Shown here in pieces: positions 22,814 through 32,510 of a stretch of DNA of 64,000 nucleotides. Position 1 is the stretch's first letter. Each line of letters starts with the position of its first letter. This DNA comes from Nansenia antarctica. Taxonomy: Eukaryota > Chordata > Actinopteri > Argentiniformes > Microstomatidae. The notes under the pieces were generated by a model. That model had not been told where the DNA came from, searched no databases, and saw only the letters and a list, made by a program, of their open reading frames with translations. A program made the translations under genes and the position numbers. The DNA lies in assembly GCA_963989245.1 (NCBI GenBank), contig OZ022344.1, positions 7,423,110 through 7,487,109 of the forward strand, read 5' to 3'.

Positions 22814-25800
22814 GCGCATACACACTCGCGCACACACACACACACACACACACGTGTGCGCATACACGCGCGCACACACGCACACACACACACAAAGTAA
22901 ATGGGAGTCCATCTCAACTGCTGTAATAATAATCCTAGCCGTCTCTGGAGGGCAGTTACTCTGTTTGCTTAGGCTCCACATGTTGCTGATGCATCCCAGA
23001 GACGGTTCTTCTTACTTTCTTACGCACGGCTGTAAGGAAACGATGGAAGAAGAGTTATTCTCTTCTCTTCCTTTTTGGCGCCATCGATGCACATACACCG
23101 TCGGTTCTATCGATTCCTGGCAGCCGTGTACTTGAATCATTTATGAGAGAGTATTTTGTTCTTAAACTATTTATCACAGAGCACTCCATAAGGGGATCAA
23201 TACTAGCCCCACTGTCTCACATCAGGTGTGGTTATCCTATAGCACTGACGCCCTGGACTGTTATCAGACCATATCTGTTGCACAGCATCTGTCTGAAGCA
23301 CGACCGAAATGAAGCATGACTGAAATGTGTCTTTCCTCAGACATCTGAACAGTGAACACACACTGGATGACAAGAGTACAGCGCAGTGCCGTGTTCAGAT
23401 GCAGGTGGTCCAGCAGCTAGAATCACAGGTACAGCCTCTTAAAAAAAAAAAAACCTTGGGTGTATTTCTGTCAATTAGGACGAGATGTTCTTTATTTTCT
23501 CTGCTTCTAAATATATACATTGTTGCTTCTTCCCCCCCCCCCCCCCCCCCCCCCGTGCAGCTCATAAAGGATAAGGAACGACTGCAAGCCATGATGGCTC
23601 ACCTCAATTCATGCGAGCCAAAACCAGCAGCACAACCAGTAAGTCTTCACAGTCTTATAGATTACTGTTTCCTGCTATGACTGATGGATAGATGATTCAC
23701 TTACTTAGTCAAATGTATTTGCTGTAAGTAGCTTCGGATAAAGGCGTCTGCTAAATGCCAAAAATGTAAATGTCTTTGTGTTCGTCAAAATATCCAAGTT
23801 TGTATGATTTGTTTGCTGTTTTGTTGCTCTCTAAGGGTGACGATTGGTTGAAAGCTACGTTGTCATGATTTTTGCAGGTGAATCTCGTGTCGAGTGTCTC
23901 CTTCCCCCAAGCGACGTTCCCCAAGGTGCCTCCTCTCATGAGCCTGTCTCAAAGTGCCACTGCGCCCTCCACTCCCCTGACACCTCTCAACGAGTCCTCC
24001 CCCGGCCTCACTCCCAACAGCCTGTACGCCGGGAGCCCCATACGGAGACGATACTCTGAGAAGTACTGCAAAACTATGAACCAAGGTGAGCTAGCAGTGT
24101 GATAGTGAACCAAGGTGACTTAGCAGTGAGTTAGTAAACCAAGGTGAGCTAGCAGTGTGATAGTGAACCAAGGTGAGCTAGCAGTGTGATAGTGAACCAA
24201 GGTGACTTAGCAGTGAGTTAGTAAACCAAGGTGACTTAGCAGTGTGATAGTGAACCAAGGTGAGTTAGCAGTGTGATAGTGAAACCAAGGTGAGCTAGCA
24301 GTGTGATAGTGAAACCAAGGTGAGCTAGCAGTGTGATAGTGAAACCAAGGTGACTTAGCAGTGTGATAGTAAACCACGGTGAGTTAATAGTGTGATAATA
24401 AACCAAGGTGAGTTAATAAACCAAGGTGAGTTAGCAGTGAGTTAGTAAACCAAGGTGAGTTAGCAGTGAGTTAGTAAACCGAGGTGAGTTAGCAGTGTGA
24501 TAGTGAACCAAGGTGAGCTAGCAGTGAGTTAGTAAACCAAGGTGAGCTAGCAGTGTGATAGTAAACCAAGGTGACTTAGCAGTGAGTTAGTAAACCAAGG
24601 TGAGTTAGCAGTGAGTTAGTAAACCAAGGTGAGCTAGCAGTGTGATAGTAAACCAAGGTGACTTAGCAGTGAGTTAGTAAACCAAGGTGAGTTAGCAGTG
24701 TGATAGTAAACCAAGGTGAGCTAGCAGTGTGATAGTAAACCAAGGTGACTTAGCAGTGAGTTAGTAAACCAAGGTGAGTTAGCAGTGTGATAGTAAACCA
24801 AGGTGAGTTAGCAGTGTGATAGTAAACCAAGGTGAGTTAACAGTCTTTATAGTAAACCAAAAGTCAATATTTAGTGATGTTGTTTATATTTCAACAGATA
24901 TTGTTCAGAATAAAGAGTTCTACCTGCGCACTGAGGTTAGACCTCCATTTACATATGCATCGCTCATACGCCAGGTAAGGAACCGCAACCTTTCATTTAT
25001 TTTTAAATTACTTTTCCAGTATCTAATAATGACACAATAGAATCTGCTGACAGTAGTCATGTATATTGTTTGATTTTTTTTTCTTTTGTGTCCCCTTTAC
25101 ATTTTTCCAGGCATTATTTGAATCACCTCACAAACAGCTGACACTAAATGAAATCTACAATTGGTTCACACGGACCTTTGCCTATTTCAGACGCAATGCA
25201 GCAACATGGAAGGTATGAAGGCCATATATCATATGTCTGTTTCACAGTTATCTGTATATGGATATGAGTACACTTGTCCTCACGTTGAAGCGCTGGTGAT
25301 GAATTCTTCTCAAGTCTTAATTTAATTGATGTTTTATTTTCTTAACCCCACAGAACGCAGTGAGACACAACCTCAGCCTCCACAAGTGTTTTGTGCGTCG
25401 GGAGAATGTGAAAGGAGCTGTGTGGACGGTGGATGAGATGGAGTATCAGAGGAGAAGGCCCCAGAAGACCACTGGGAACGGGTATGTTGTCCAAACCACG
25501 GTTTCCCCTCTCAGCTTAGCTTAGCGGTCCCGGAATCAGTCGGTGCTGTGTCGCATGGCAACGACAACGACAGTCAGAGCTGGCTATGTAGCACAAACAG
25601 ATCCCCTGGGTCAGCACAGCTTAGTTAAAGTTGCCAGAAGATTGCTGATTTACATGGCAGTTGGTGTCAATAGCTTGTGAGTGGTGACTTGTACTTCCCA
25701 CCTGTGTTCTTAAACATGGTTGTGGTTTTACTGCAGATCTGCCAGATCCGCCCACGGTCAGAGCTCATCCGTCTTCAATCCTCAGGTATGGGAGACTGCA

Positions 25801-26852
25801 ATCTCTGCAGCTCTATCTATTCGGTTGTTAAGTCTGACGTCAAACGTGACGTTTAGCAATTTCCGGGTCCAAACCAGAAATTCCCCGCACCAGAGTACCA
25901 GTGTACTACAGTGGTAGAATGACAGTTTAATCGTTTTTTAGACTCGGATCTATTCATACAACAAGGGACACAGCACTTTCCCGTTTTCCCCATATTGTCA
26001 GGGTCTTTGAGCCTCGTAAAAGCGCTATATACTGTAAATATAATGAATTATTATTATTACTGAGGCATTTCGAAGAGAGCGCCTCAGCCAACTTTGGACC
26101 CGGAAACACGTCACGACTTAACAACCGGATACTTACCTCATCAAATACTACTAAGTTTGATACTTCTCATAAAACACTCATTTTTTTTTTTTTTTTGGAA
26201 TACGTCAATTCAAGTGTGAACTGTTTACTGTGCTGTAAAACCTAATGAAATGTTATCTCCACCCAGGCTGGAGGTTCAGACAGTAGCATGTACAACTCCC
26301 TGCCCCAGCTGCTCCAGGATGAGATAAATGGGGCGTTCTGGCACGGAAACGGATCCCACAGCGACAGCAGCGCAGAATACTCACCGCGACAAGCTGTGTG
26401 AGTGTTTCACCCCCCTCAGAATTAGATTTGATTAAAGAGAAGTGCTTTTTCCTCAGCTTTAGCATGGGAACTGGCTGATGGATTTGAATGAATCAGTTAT
26501 ATTCGGTTCTCTTCTGGATCGTCTTATGGATGTTTTTTTGATGAAGATTGTGAGAACCGAGACTCTCCTCTCCTATTGAGAGAGTCCTATAAGATGCCTA
26601 TATTTATTTATTTAAGCCAGCACCTCTAACGGTTCCTCAACCAAGCCTCTCCTTTTTTCCACGTCGTGACTTTTCTTTGTTTACCAACTCAGCGTAAAAG
26701 AAGAGCAAGTGGATGAGGAGATATGTGAGAGTCTGCCCCCTGAATCCCCCGAGGGTGAGAGTACAGATGAGTGTCCGGACGGGGACCATGATGAAGACTG
26801 TGGTAGCCCAGGCAAGCCCAACCTGCCACTGCACCATGTGCCTTCGCTCTGA
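16657..26852 (+). CDS. FOXP1: Forkhead box P1 paralogue, 15 coding exons, 569 aa
   Basis: Nuclear forkhead repressor. Coding exons: 16657-16743, 19244-19384, 19827-19922, 21659-21785, 22092-22221, 22632-22739, 23341-23428, 23561-23638, 23878-24085, 24898-24974, 25111-25212, 25354-25481, 25737-25785, 26267-26397, 26693-26852 (1710 nt, all phases agree). Order of parts: short N-terminus (MHESGSDQ); Gln-rich segment at 30-150 (QQVLSPQQLKVLLQQQKALM); C2H2 finger with C213, C218, H231, H236; leucine-zipper region at about 245-275 (QVVQQLESQLIKDKERLQAM); forkhead from about 369 (RPPFTYASLIRQ, NEIYNWFTR, KNAVRHNLSLHKCFVR, GAVWTVDE); and an acidic C-terminus with VKEE at 518-521, a sumoylation-type site. 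Human FOXP1 is 677 aa. The large poly-Q exon after exon 1 is not found in the 2.5-kb first intron. The forkhead has T402 and R430 where FOXP proteins have Met and Val. The neighbours favour FOXP1 over FOXP2/4; the a/b paralogue is not decided. Confidence 0.93.
16744..19243 (+). other. FOXP1 intron 1 (coding numbering)
   Basis: No CAG-rich or other coding exon was seen on the plus strand. It contains a (GAT)n tract at about 18860-18890 and the SINE/palindrome at 18912-19165. Confidence 0.6.
18912..19165 (+). mobile_element. tRNA-derived SINE ending in a long inverted repeat
   Basis: The tRNA-like head at 18912-18987 has TGGCTCAGTTGGTAGAGCAT and GGGTTCGATTCC. It is followed by a tail (ATTTAGCTGACGCTTTTATC) at about 19000-19078 and then the same tail inverted at about 19087-19165, giving an almost perfect hairpin with arms of about 75 bp. 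A single-tail, full-length copy lies on the minus strand at 39163-39313. Confidence 0.75.
19391..19482. repeat. (TG)n microsatellite beginning 6 nt after a FOXP1 splice donor
   Basis: About 46 TG dinucleotides starting immediately after the exon 2 donor (CAG followed by GTACAG). A second (TG)n lies at about 19612-19651. Confidence 0.98.
19925..20665 (+). mobile_element. SINE interrupted by a solo LTR
   Basis: The head is tRNA-like (GGTGGTCCAGTAGCATGGCC ... GGGTTCGAATC). The 3' part (GTCTGCCCCAC ... CTCAAAAAAG) matches the SINE at 31141-31300. The element is split at 20099/20642 by the LTR described next. Confidence 0.6.
20100..20641. mobile_element. Solo LTR of a gypsy-like retrotransposon
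   Basis: A 542-bp insertion beginning TGTTACGACCC and ending GGGACGTAACA (TG...CA ends with 11-bp near-perfect inverted termini). It is flanked by a 5-bp duplication, CCCAC (20095-20099 and 20642-20646). No internal gag or pol is present. The 5-bp duplication and termini fit a Ty3/gypsy-type LTR; the family assignment is inference. Confidence 0.75.
20730..20985 (+). repeat. Interspersed repeat with CORE-type tail
   Basis: Contains TTTCTCTACTGTAAATAAAT, ATTATGACTGCCAATGG and ends GATAAAGGCGTCTGCTAAATG (short form). A second long copy is at 48215-48458 and a tail-only copy at 23672-23770. It is a SINE-like fish repeat; the exact family is not determined. Confidence 0.7.
21275..21600 (-). repeat. 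Fish interspersed repeat (TTTATTTAACCAGG type)
   Basis: Starts after an (ATT)n/(AAT)n tract with CTTTATTTAACCAGGGTAGT and continues with ATGAGCCCTGGCCAAGAG, a motif common at the 3' ends of fish LINE-derived repeats. Confidence 0.45.
21850..21990 (-). mobile_element. RTE/Rex3-like LINE 3' tail
   Basis: (GATA)n followed by CTTTATTGATCCCCGAGGGG and AAATTCA, the well-known 3' terminus of RTE-type fish LINEs in reverse orientation. Only the tail is present. Confidence 0.65.
22775..22895. repeat. (CA)n-rich tract with GTGTGCGCATACAC interruptions
   Basis: Compound CA microsatellite 36 nt after the FOXP1 exon ending at 22739. Confidence 0.95.
23532..23554. repeat. Run of 23 C immediately before a FOXP1 splice acceptor
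   Basis: A homopolymer C tract sits 6 nt before exon 23561-23638 (sequence C23 then GTGCAG), so it serves as the polypyrimidine tract. Its length is likely to be polymorphic or affected by sequencing error. Confidence 0.9.
23672..23770 (+). repeat. Tail-only copy of the 20730 repeat
   Basis: Contains CTATGACTGATGGATAGATG and GATAAAGGCGTCTGCTAAATG (short form), matching 20875-20985. Confidence 0.7.
24081..24857 (+). repeat. 29-bp minisatellite, 27 copies, made of exon end plus splice donor
   Basis: Starts inside the last 5 bases of the FOXP1 exon ending at 24085 (CCAAG) and its donor GTGAGC. The unit is GTGAGCTAGCAGTGTGATAG plus TGAACCAAG, 29 bp (some 28 or 30). By eye there are 27 units: 11 with GTGAGT, 9 with GTGAGC and 7 with GTGACT after AAG. 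The intron acceptor is at 24897. Confidence 0.95.
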
Positions 26853-27764
26853 CACACAGGACCAATCTGTCTCTCTCCAACGCAAGACTACCACCACACT
26901 GATACATCAAATGACTCTTGGGAGGACTGCTTCTCACATACACACACAATGCACACACACACGCACACACAACACACAACGTTTCCCTATTGAGGAACTA
27001 CTTTGTATTTATTTGCGTTTATTTAGTATATTTTGTACTCGCTGTTGTATGGGCCACATCAGTATGTGGGGGGTCTTGTATCCGTTCTGAACTGACATGC
27101 AAAGTGACGACCACAGACGGGCCAGCGGAAAACCGGTGCGGTCCATCACCCGGTGTGGTTCCACAGAGACATGACTAGCTTTAAGCTGTGGTCACTTGCC
27201 TAAAAATAATGCTTCCTAGGGGGTTAACTTGAGGCAGTACAATGAATCTCTTCCATGGGGGAGTTGTTGTTTTCTTTCCCTCTGTTTTTTTTTTTCTTTC
27301 TTTCTTTCCATGTCTCTCTCCTTTTGAAAAATGTGTTTAGGAATAACCAAAGCAATGGGGATGTTTATGGTCAGCACTTCATAATGAATGTCCCCCCCCC
27401 CCCTCCCTTCCCTCCACCCTGATCTTGGTTGTTTTTACACTCGGCTGTCTCCGCAGCCAGATATTAGCTTACTCTTGTGTTTCCCGTTGTGACATGATGT
27501 CATGAATCTCTGAGAGTGAGGTTTTATTGGTTTCTTTTGTAAGGGGGGAACCTTACACTGCCAACAAAATATGATTAATGTAACCCTAACCTTCAACCAG
27601 ATTAATTTTTTCGTGTGTACTATTTGTCTATCTCCCCCCCTCCACCCTCCCTCCTTCCTACTCCAACCATTGCTTAATTTCCTTGTCTTGAGTGCATAAT
27701 CTTTGATCTTGTAAATGTACATTGCCATTATTGAGCACTAAGACCTGTCTCTATAAATAATAAA
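26853..27764 (+). other. FOXP1 3' UTR
   Basis: Follows the TGA at 26850-26852. A candidate poly(A) signal AATAAA is at 27759-27764 and a second at 27869-27874, just past a (GT)n tract. No ORF is supported. Confidence 0.6.
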
Positions 27765-27782
27765 TTCAGAATGAATTTCCCT

Positions 27783-27866
27783 CTGTGTGTTTGTGTGTGT
27801 TTGTGTGTGTGTGCGTGTGTGTGTGTGCGCGCGTGTGTATGTGTGTGTGCGTGCGTGTGTGTGTGT
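27783..27866. repeat. (GT)n-rich microsatellite
   Basis: Imperfect GT/GC dinucleotide tract between the two candidate FOXP1 poly(A) signals. Confidence 0.95.
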
Positions 27867-28439
27867 TCAATAAACTTAACAGAGACAAACCACACCTATC
27901 ACTTGCGGCGTTTATCATCATTGTGTGTACAGTACAGTGTGTGTAGAGGTGAGTTATGGCCTCTTTTAACATTGTGGTAATGGCCTCGCTGGAGTCGGTT
28001 TGTGGTAATGAGTATCTAATGGGAGGAAGGAAGGTGAGGTGAAGCCACTATTTGGCAGGAGACTCATTCACTGTTAATGTCCTCATATAGCGATCACACC
28101 ATTAAGAAAAAGACCAGCTAGCTTTAGCTTACACTCCACAGAGAAATCTATAGCATCACGGTAGGTGTTACTGAAATGTGTGACAGTTTGTGGTCATTAG
28201 TGTAGAAAAAACATTACATTAGCCATTATGATGTTATGCAAAAGCTGTAGTTGAAATCAGTTATATTATTATGATGATGATGATGATGATGGCACACAGT
28301 TAACAGACATATACGATTCATTCTTAAGTTAACTTGGGAAATTAGTTCTTTCCATACATGGCTATGGTGCCTAGATAATTATGATAACTACTTTCTACTG
28401 GCCATAATCAAACAGATCCCGCTGTCAACAAAGCGAAGC

Positions 28440-28810
28440 CTATTTGCGTTGTCTGATTGGCTGGACGCACCGTGTGTGTTGTCTGATTGGCTGGACGCAC
28501 CGTGGGTGTGTTCTGCGAGTATTCTCCGCTCCTTCCAACATCACTGGTACCCTACCCTGCCGAATACACGCGTCGGATGTTTTGATTGGCCAACATTTTC
28601 TACACGTTTTTATAGCTGACCTTCGTGACAGTCGGTTTCAGGTAAAGTCCTTTTTTGTTGTTGTATTGCTATAATATTCCAATCTATTCCCAAGTAGCCT
28701 TCGTTGTAAATCTTGTTTCTTTGCGCGTCCAGCGTGCATGCAATCATCTGTCTTTAAATCTCACCTAGCATGATATCAGTCTATTACTATTAAATTCGTG
28801 TCTTAATCAG
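28440..28810 (+). promoter_or_regulatory. Candidate MDFIC2 promoter and non-coding first exon
   Basis: A GTCTGATTGGCTGGACGCAC block is present twice in tandem (about 28450-28502), giving two inverted CCAAT boxes, with a third ATTGG at about 28583. A TTTTTATAGC TATA-like motif at about 28608 precedes GGTTTCAG and the donor GTAAAG at 28642. A candidate acceptor (TTAATCAG) lies directly before the ATG at 28811. Promoter activity is inferred. Confidence 0.45.
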
Positions 28811-30907
28811 ATGACAACACAACAATCAAGCATCTCTATTACCAATGAGACAGCTTCTTTCAAAACTAGGATGGACAGTCCTGTGGTAACCCAGGGTAAG
28901 TTTCAACAGTTGTTTGTTTAGTTACAGCAAGGTGGTGACAGTAACAGGTACAACAGAGTTGTAAATAGAGTTGTTCCTCCAATTTGTGGATGATATCTTG
29001 AGAAGAAGAAACATGGGGCAGGGTGGACTTGTGATTGTTAACATTATAACTGAATGCATTCAATATGCCTGATTGTGGTTGTTCATTGTTGGTACATGTA
29101 TATCCCCATATTACCAAGTGAGCTCAGCAAAAAATAAATGCCCAAACTATTAAAAAAGGGAGGATTTTAGACTAGGATTTTTACAGGATCTCTGTATATT
29201 TCTCTACAGTATATGGTAACGTTCAGAGAGAGGAAACTGATTCTGAATGAAAGCTGAAAATCGATACTCACTCCTCTTTAGGACTCTATGGGGCATTCTG
29301 CCTCCCTAAAAGCCCTCCATCTCAGGTCTCACTTCGCAGAGAGACATGCAAATGGTGTGTTGAATAATAAAGTATACCAGTAGATGAAAATGTTTTGATA
29401 ATGTGACTAAATATGTGATCTCTATCTCTGTCTCTGACTACGACAATGATGACGATGACAGTGATGACAGTGATGACAGTGATGACGATAATGATGATGA
29501 TGATGATGATGATGAAGCGATGTAAGTACAAGATAATGAGCCTCAATTATGTACTTGAAGGGAAAGTCGTCTCTCCTCCCAGCATTCAGTCTGGGCCGCC
29601 AGCGAGCAAGGTTGTGGTCAGTGGCGTGCGCAGGCTGAGCACAATCTCCGAGCAGGACCATGAAAAAGGGGATTCAGATCCCCTGGGAGGCAGCGAATGG
29701 GCCGGATCCAGTTACTCTCTGTGTTCTGCCAACAAGTACAACAGCAGCAGCAGCCTCTTCACCTCCTACGAATCCCATCAGCCCGACTCTGGGGGTACTG
29801 TTGTCTCTCCTCTCTGGAATGTAGTATATTTGACTTAAACACACACATGCATGGACTGTATATAGTATGGGCCTGTATTATCTGCCTTTTTGACTTGCTT
29901 TTGGCTATGAAAGAATGTCTCCTGACAAAAGGGGGTTTTATGACATAACACATCCTTTTGTCTCAAGAGCCATATGTTTTTGCCTCAGGAAGTGCTGTCC
30001 TTATATGGGCATTTTAGGATGACTTCCTGTGAATCTGCCCTGACCTTTAACCTGGAATGACATTAGGCCAGGTGACATCATTTTAGGGTCTCCTTCTTTT
30101 CACACTTCGAGCATCCATACAGTGATTGTGATAGGACCTTTGTTTGAAACTGTATTTACATATTGTGGCTGGTCTCTGCCCCTTCTCTTCTCTTGATCAC
30201 CACAGCCAGTTCTCATCATTCCTGACCACCAGCTGTATTTTTGTAAACTGTACTTTGTTTAAATAAACCTTGAACCTCAGAAGTATTTTCTTGAATTATT
30301 ATCCAACAAGTAACTTAAAAAGATCCTACAGGAAATGATAGAATACTCAATGCTAATAAGGTCGCTATAAAAAAATTGTTGTGATGATTTTGAAAAGCCT
30401 GAATAATTCATGTTGTCAACGCAGTAACCCGTCTACTCTCTGTTAATGCAGTATCATCCGCTATCACAGATTGATCATATCTGGGTACCTAATTCTAACA
30501 TAACTGCCCCAGAGTTTTCCCAGAGTGGTGGTCAGATCATGTGGGAGGAAAAACTCCTGGCACTATCTCATGAATACCTTTGGGGCCTATACTCAAAAAC
30601 AGTTTCCAATCATTTCCCCCTTTTTTCTTAATGTCACCATGCAGAGGACTGTGCTACTATCCTGCTGGCCTGCCTCTACTGCCGCTTCTACGACATGGTG
30701 GTCATGCTACCGGACAGCTGCGAGAGAGCCGTGACCCGCTGTTTCCCCTCCTTCAAGTACCGCAATACATCCAGTGACCAGGGGAGCGGAGGGGACTGCT
30801 GCAGCTGCAACGTAGAGCTGGACTGTGGCTGTTGCGGCGGGGCCTGTCAGGAGACAGCGGAGCTCCTGGAACTGGCCATGGAGATATCTGAGGTCTGCTT
30901 CCGGTGA
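28811..30907 (+). CDS. MDFIC2: MyoD family inhibitor domain-containing protein 2-like, 4 coding exons, 210 aa
   Basis: Coding exons: 28811-28895, 29282-29354, 29583-29794, 30645-30907 (633 nt, phases agree, all GT-AG). The protein begins MTTQQSSISITNETASFKTR and has a Ser-rich middle (SSYSLCSANKYNSSSSLFTS). It ends in a Cys-rich I-mfa-type domain encoded by the last exon (DCATILLACLYCRFYDMVV, CCSCNVELDCGCCGGACQET, EISEVCFR at the stop). I-mfa proteins (MDFI, MDFIC) bind and restrain transcription factors and, for MDFI/MDFIC, mechanosensitive channels. MDFIC2 lies between FOXP1 and MITF in mammals, the same place as here, which is the main reason for the symbol. The last domain has fewer cysteines in its middle than MDFI/MDFIC. 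The function of this member is not known to me. Confidence 0.85.
29430..29518. repeat. (GAT/GAC)n tract in MDFIC2 intron 2
   Basis: Trinucleotide repeat with GATGATGAT and GACAGTGAT variants. It would read as poly-Asp but lies between a donor at 29355 and an acceptor at 29582, so it is treated as intronic. Confidence 0.9.
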
Positions 30908-31589
30908 ATTATTCCCCTCTGACGTATACCACACCCCCTCACCAATGATGAGGGCAGATGGTGCACATGATTAACTTGTATGGTATGGTTTTGAGGAAGT
31001 GTTAAGCAGCAGCTGGTTACATATGATTGTGGTAGCTATGCAGTTTCAGTTTGGAAAAGGTCAAATGTGTCATTCATGCTGTTACAGGCCTATGCTCAAG
31101 GGTAATAGACAGAGTAGACTACCTGAAACTCAGGATGCTAAGGGGCGCTTAGGTGGCGTAGCGGGTTAAGCGCTGACCATGTAACCGCAGGGTCCCCGGT
31201 TCGATTCCCTAACCCATCCTTCCTGTCTAAATCTTCACTGTAACTGTCAATAAAAATGGAAAAATATGAGTGGGACTGCCCCACTCAGAAAAAAAAAGAA
31301 AAGACATTCAGTCTTGTTGATAGCGTAAAAAAAGAAAGAAACTCAGGATGCTAATCATTAAAGGTATTTTGTCTTATTGTAGGAAATGGTGGGGGTTGTA
31401 TGCTTCCTGGCTGTAGGCTATATGGGTTTGATGGTCATGTTGATGTATAACAAATGTTTGCATGAAAATAAAATTGCCATACATGATGATTATATATATG
31501 ATTATTTTATATAATGGTACTCACAACCAGATAGTCGGTCTCTTAGGCAGTATAAAGTAAAGAAATAAAATAAAGAAAATACTAGAATA
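30908..31589 (+). other. MDFIC2 3' UTR and flank
   Basis: Contains a SINE at 31141-31300 and a candidate poly(A) signal at 31467-31472. No other gene is seen. Confidence 0.5.
31141..31300 (+). mobile_element. tRNA-derived SINE
   Basis: Head GGCGCTTAGGTGGCGTAGCG and GGTTCGATTCCC boxes, tail AGTGGGACTGCCCCACTCAG followed by an A-rich run. Same family as the interrupted copy at 19925-20665. Confidence 0.7.
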
Positions 31590-31711
31590 GATCTGCATCC
31601 CCTTTTTCATGATCCTGCTCGGAGATTGTGCTCAGCCTGCGTACTTCACTGACCACAACCTTGCTCACTGCATGGCCCAGACTGAATGCTGGGAGGAGGC
31701 TTTCCCTTCAA
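31590..31711 (-). pseudogene. Inverted, decayed partial copy of MDFIC2 exon 3
   Basis: On the minus strand this reproduces the acceptor and first part of MDFIC2 exon 3 (29556-29680): TGAAGGGAAAG, CCTCCCAGCATTCAGTCTGG, GAGCAAGGTTGTGGTCAGTG, CAGGCTGAGCACAATCTCCG. It has substitutions and a 1-nt length change after the TCTGGGCC stretch that breaks the frame. The copy includes intron sequence 5' of the acceptor, so it is a genomic inverted duplication, not a retrocopy. Confidence 0.9.
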
Positions 31712-32510
31712 ATAGTAGAATACTAGAATACTACTATAGTATAAAGCAAATACTTTATACTGTGATTTCTTTTTCTATTTCTGTCATAATCTCAACATCC
31801 GTATTAATCCATACAATCTTCTTATTTAAAATAAATAAATTAAAAAGACCTACAGTATATCTCAAAAGTGAGTACACCCTTTAGATTTGTGCAAATATTC
31901 TGTTATATCCTTTCAGGGGATAACATTATCCTACTGAAACTTTGATATAACTTAAAGTAGTCAGTGTGCTGCTTGAATAACAGTATAGATTTATTGTCCT
32001 TTGAAAATTACTCAGTACACAGCTGTTAATGTCTAAACAGCTGGCAACAAAAGTGAGTACACCCCATAGTGAACATGTCCTAATTGTGCCCAATGATGTT
32101 GTTTTCCCGCCCTGGTGTCATGTGCTCGTTAGTGTTACAAGGATTCAGGTGTAAATGATAAGCAGGGCTGTTAAATTTGGTGTTTTGGGCACAATTAACT
32201 CAGAGGAATATGTATGTTTATGAAAACAAAGATTAGAACAAATGCAAAACAAAGATGTATAACAGTTAAAGGAGTTAATTTATGGAATACTTTTGAAAAG
32301 GAAATGAAAATGTACACTAAATATACACTATACACTAAAAGGATTAAAACAATTATTTAAAAATAAGATGATTAACAAGTATAAAACAGAGGTTTAAATA
32401 TAGTTTTTGTTTGGTATTTTTGAACTTTTTGTTGACATGCGTAAGTGAAATTTTGTTTATAAAAGTTTCAATGTTTTGATTATGCATTCATGGGGGGACA
32501 TGCATACATG

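Noticed and set aside
24081..24857. Resemblance to a CRISPR array (regular short repeats)
   Set aside because: Vertebrate context, no unique spacers, and the repeat is a direct 29-bp tandem unit.
29446..29518. Poly-Asp coding exon for MDFIC2
   Set aside because: The flanking exons already join in phase, and the tract is a simple GAT repeat inside the intron.
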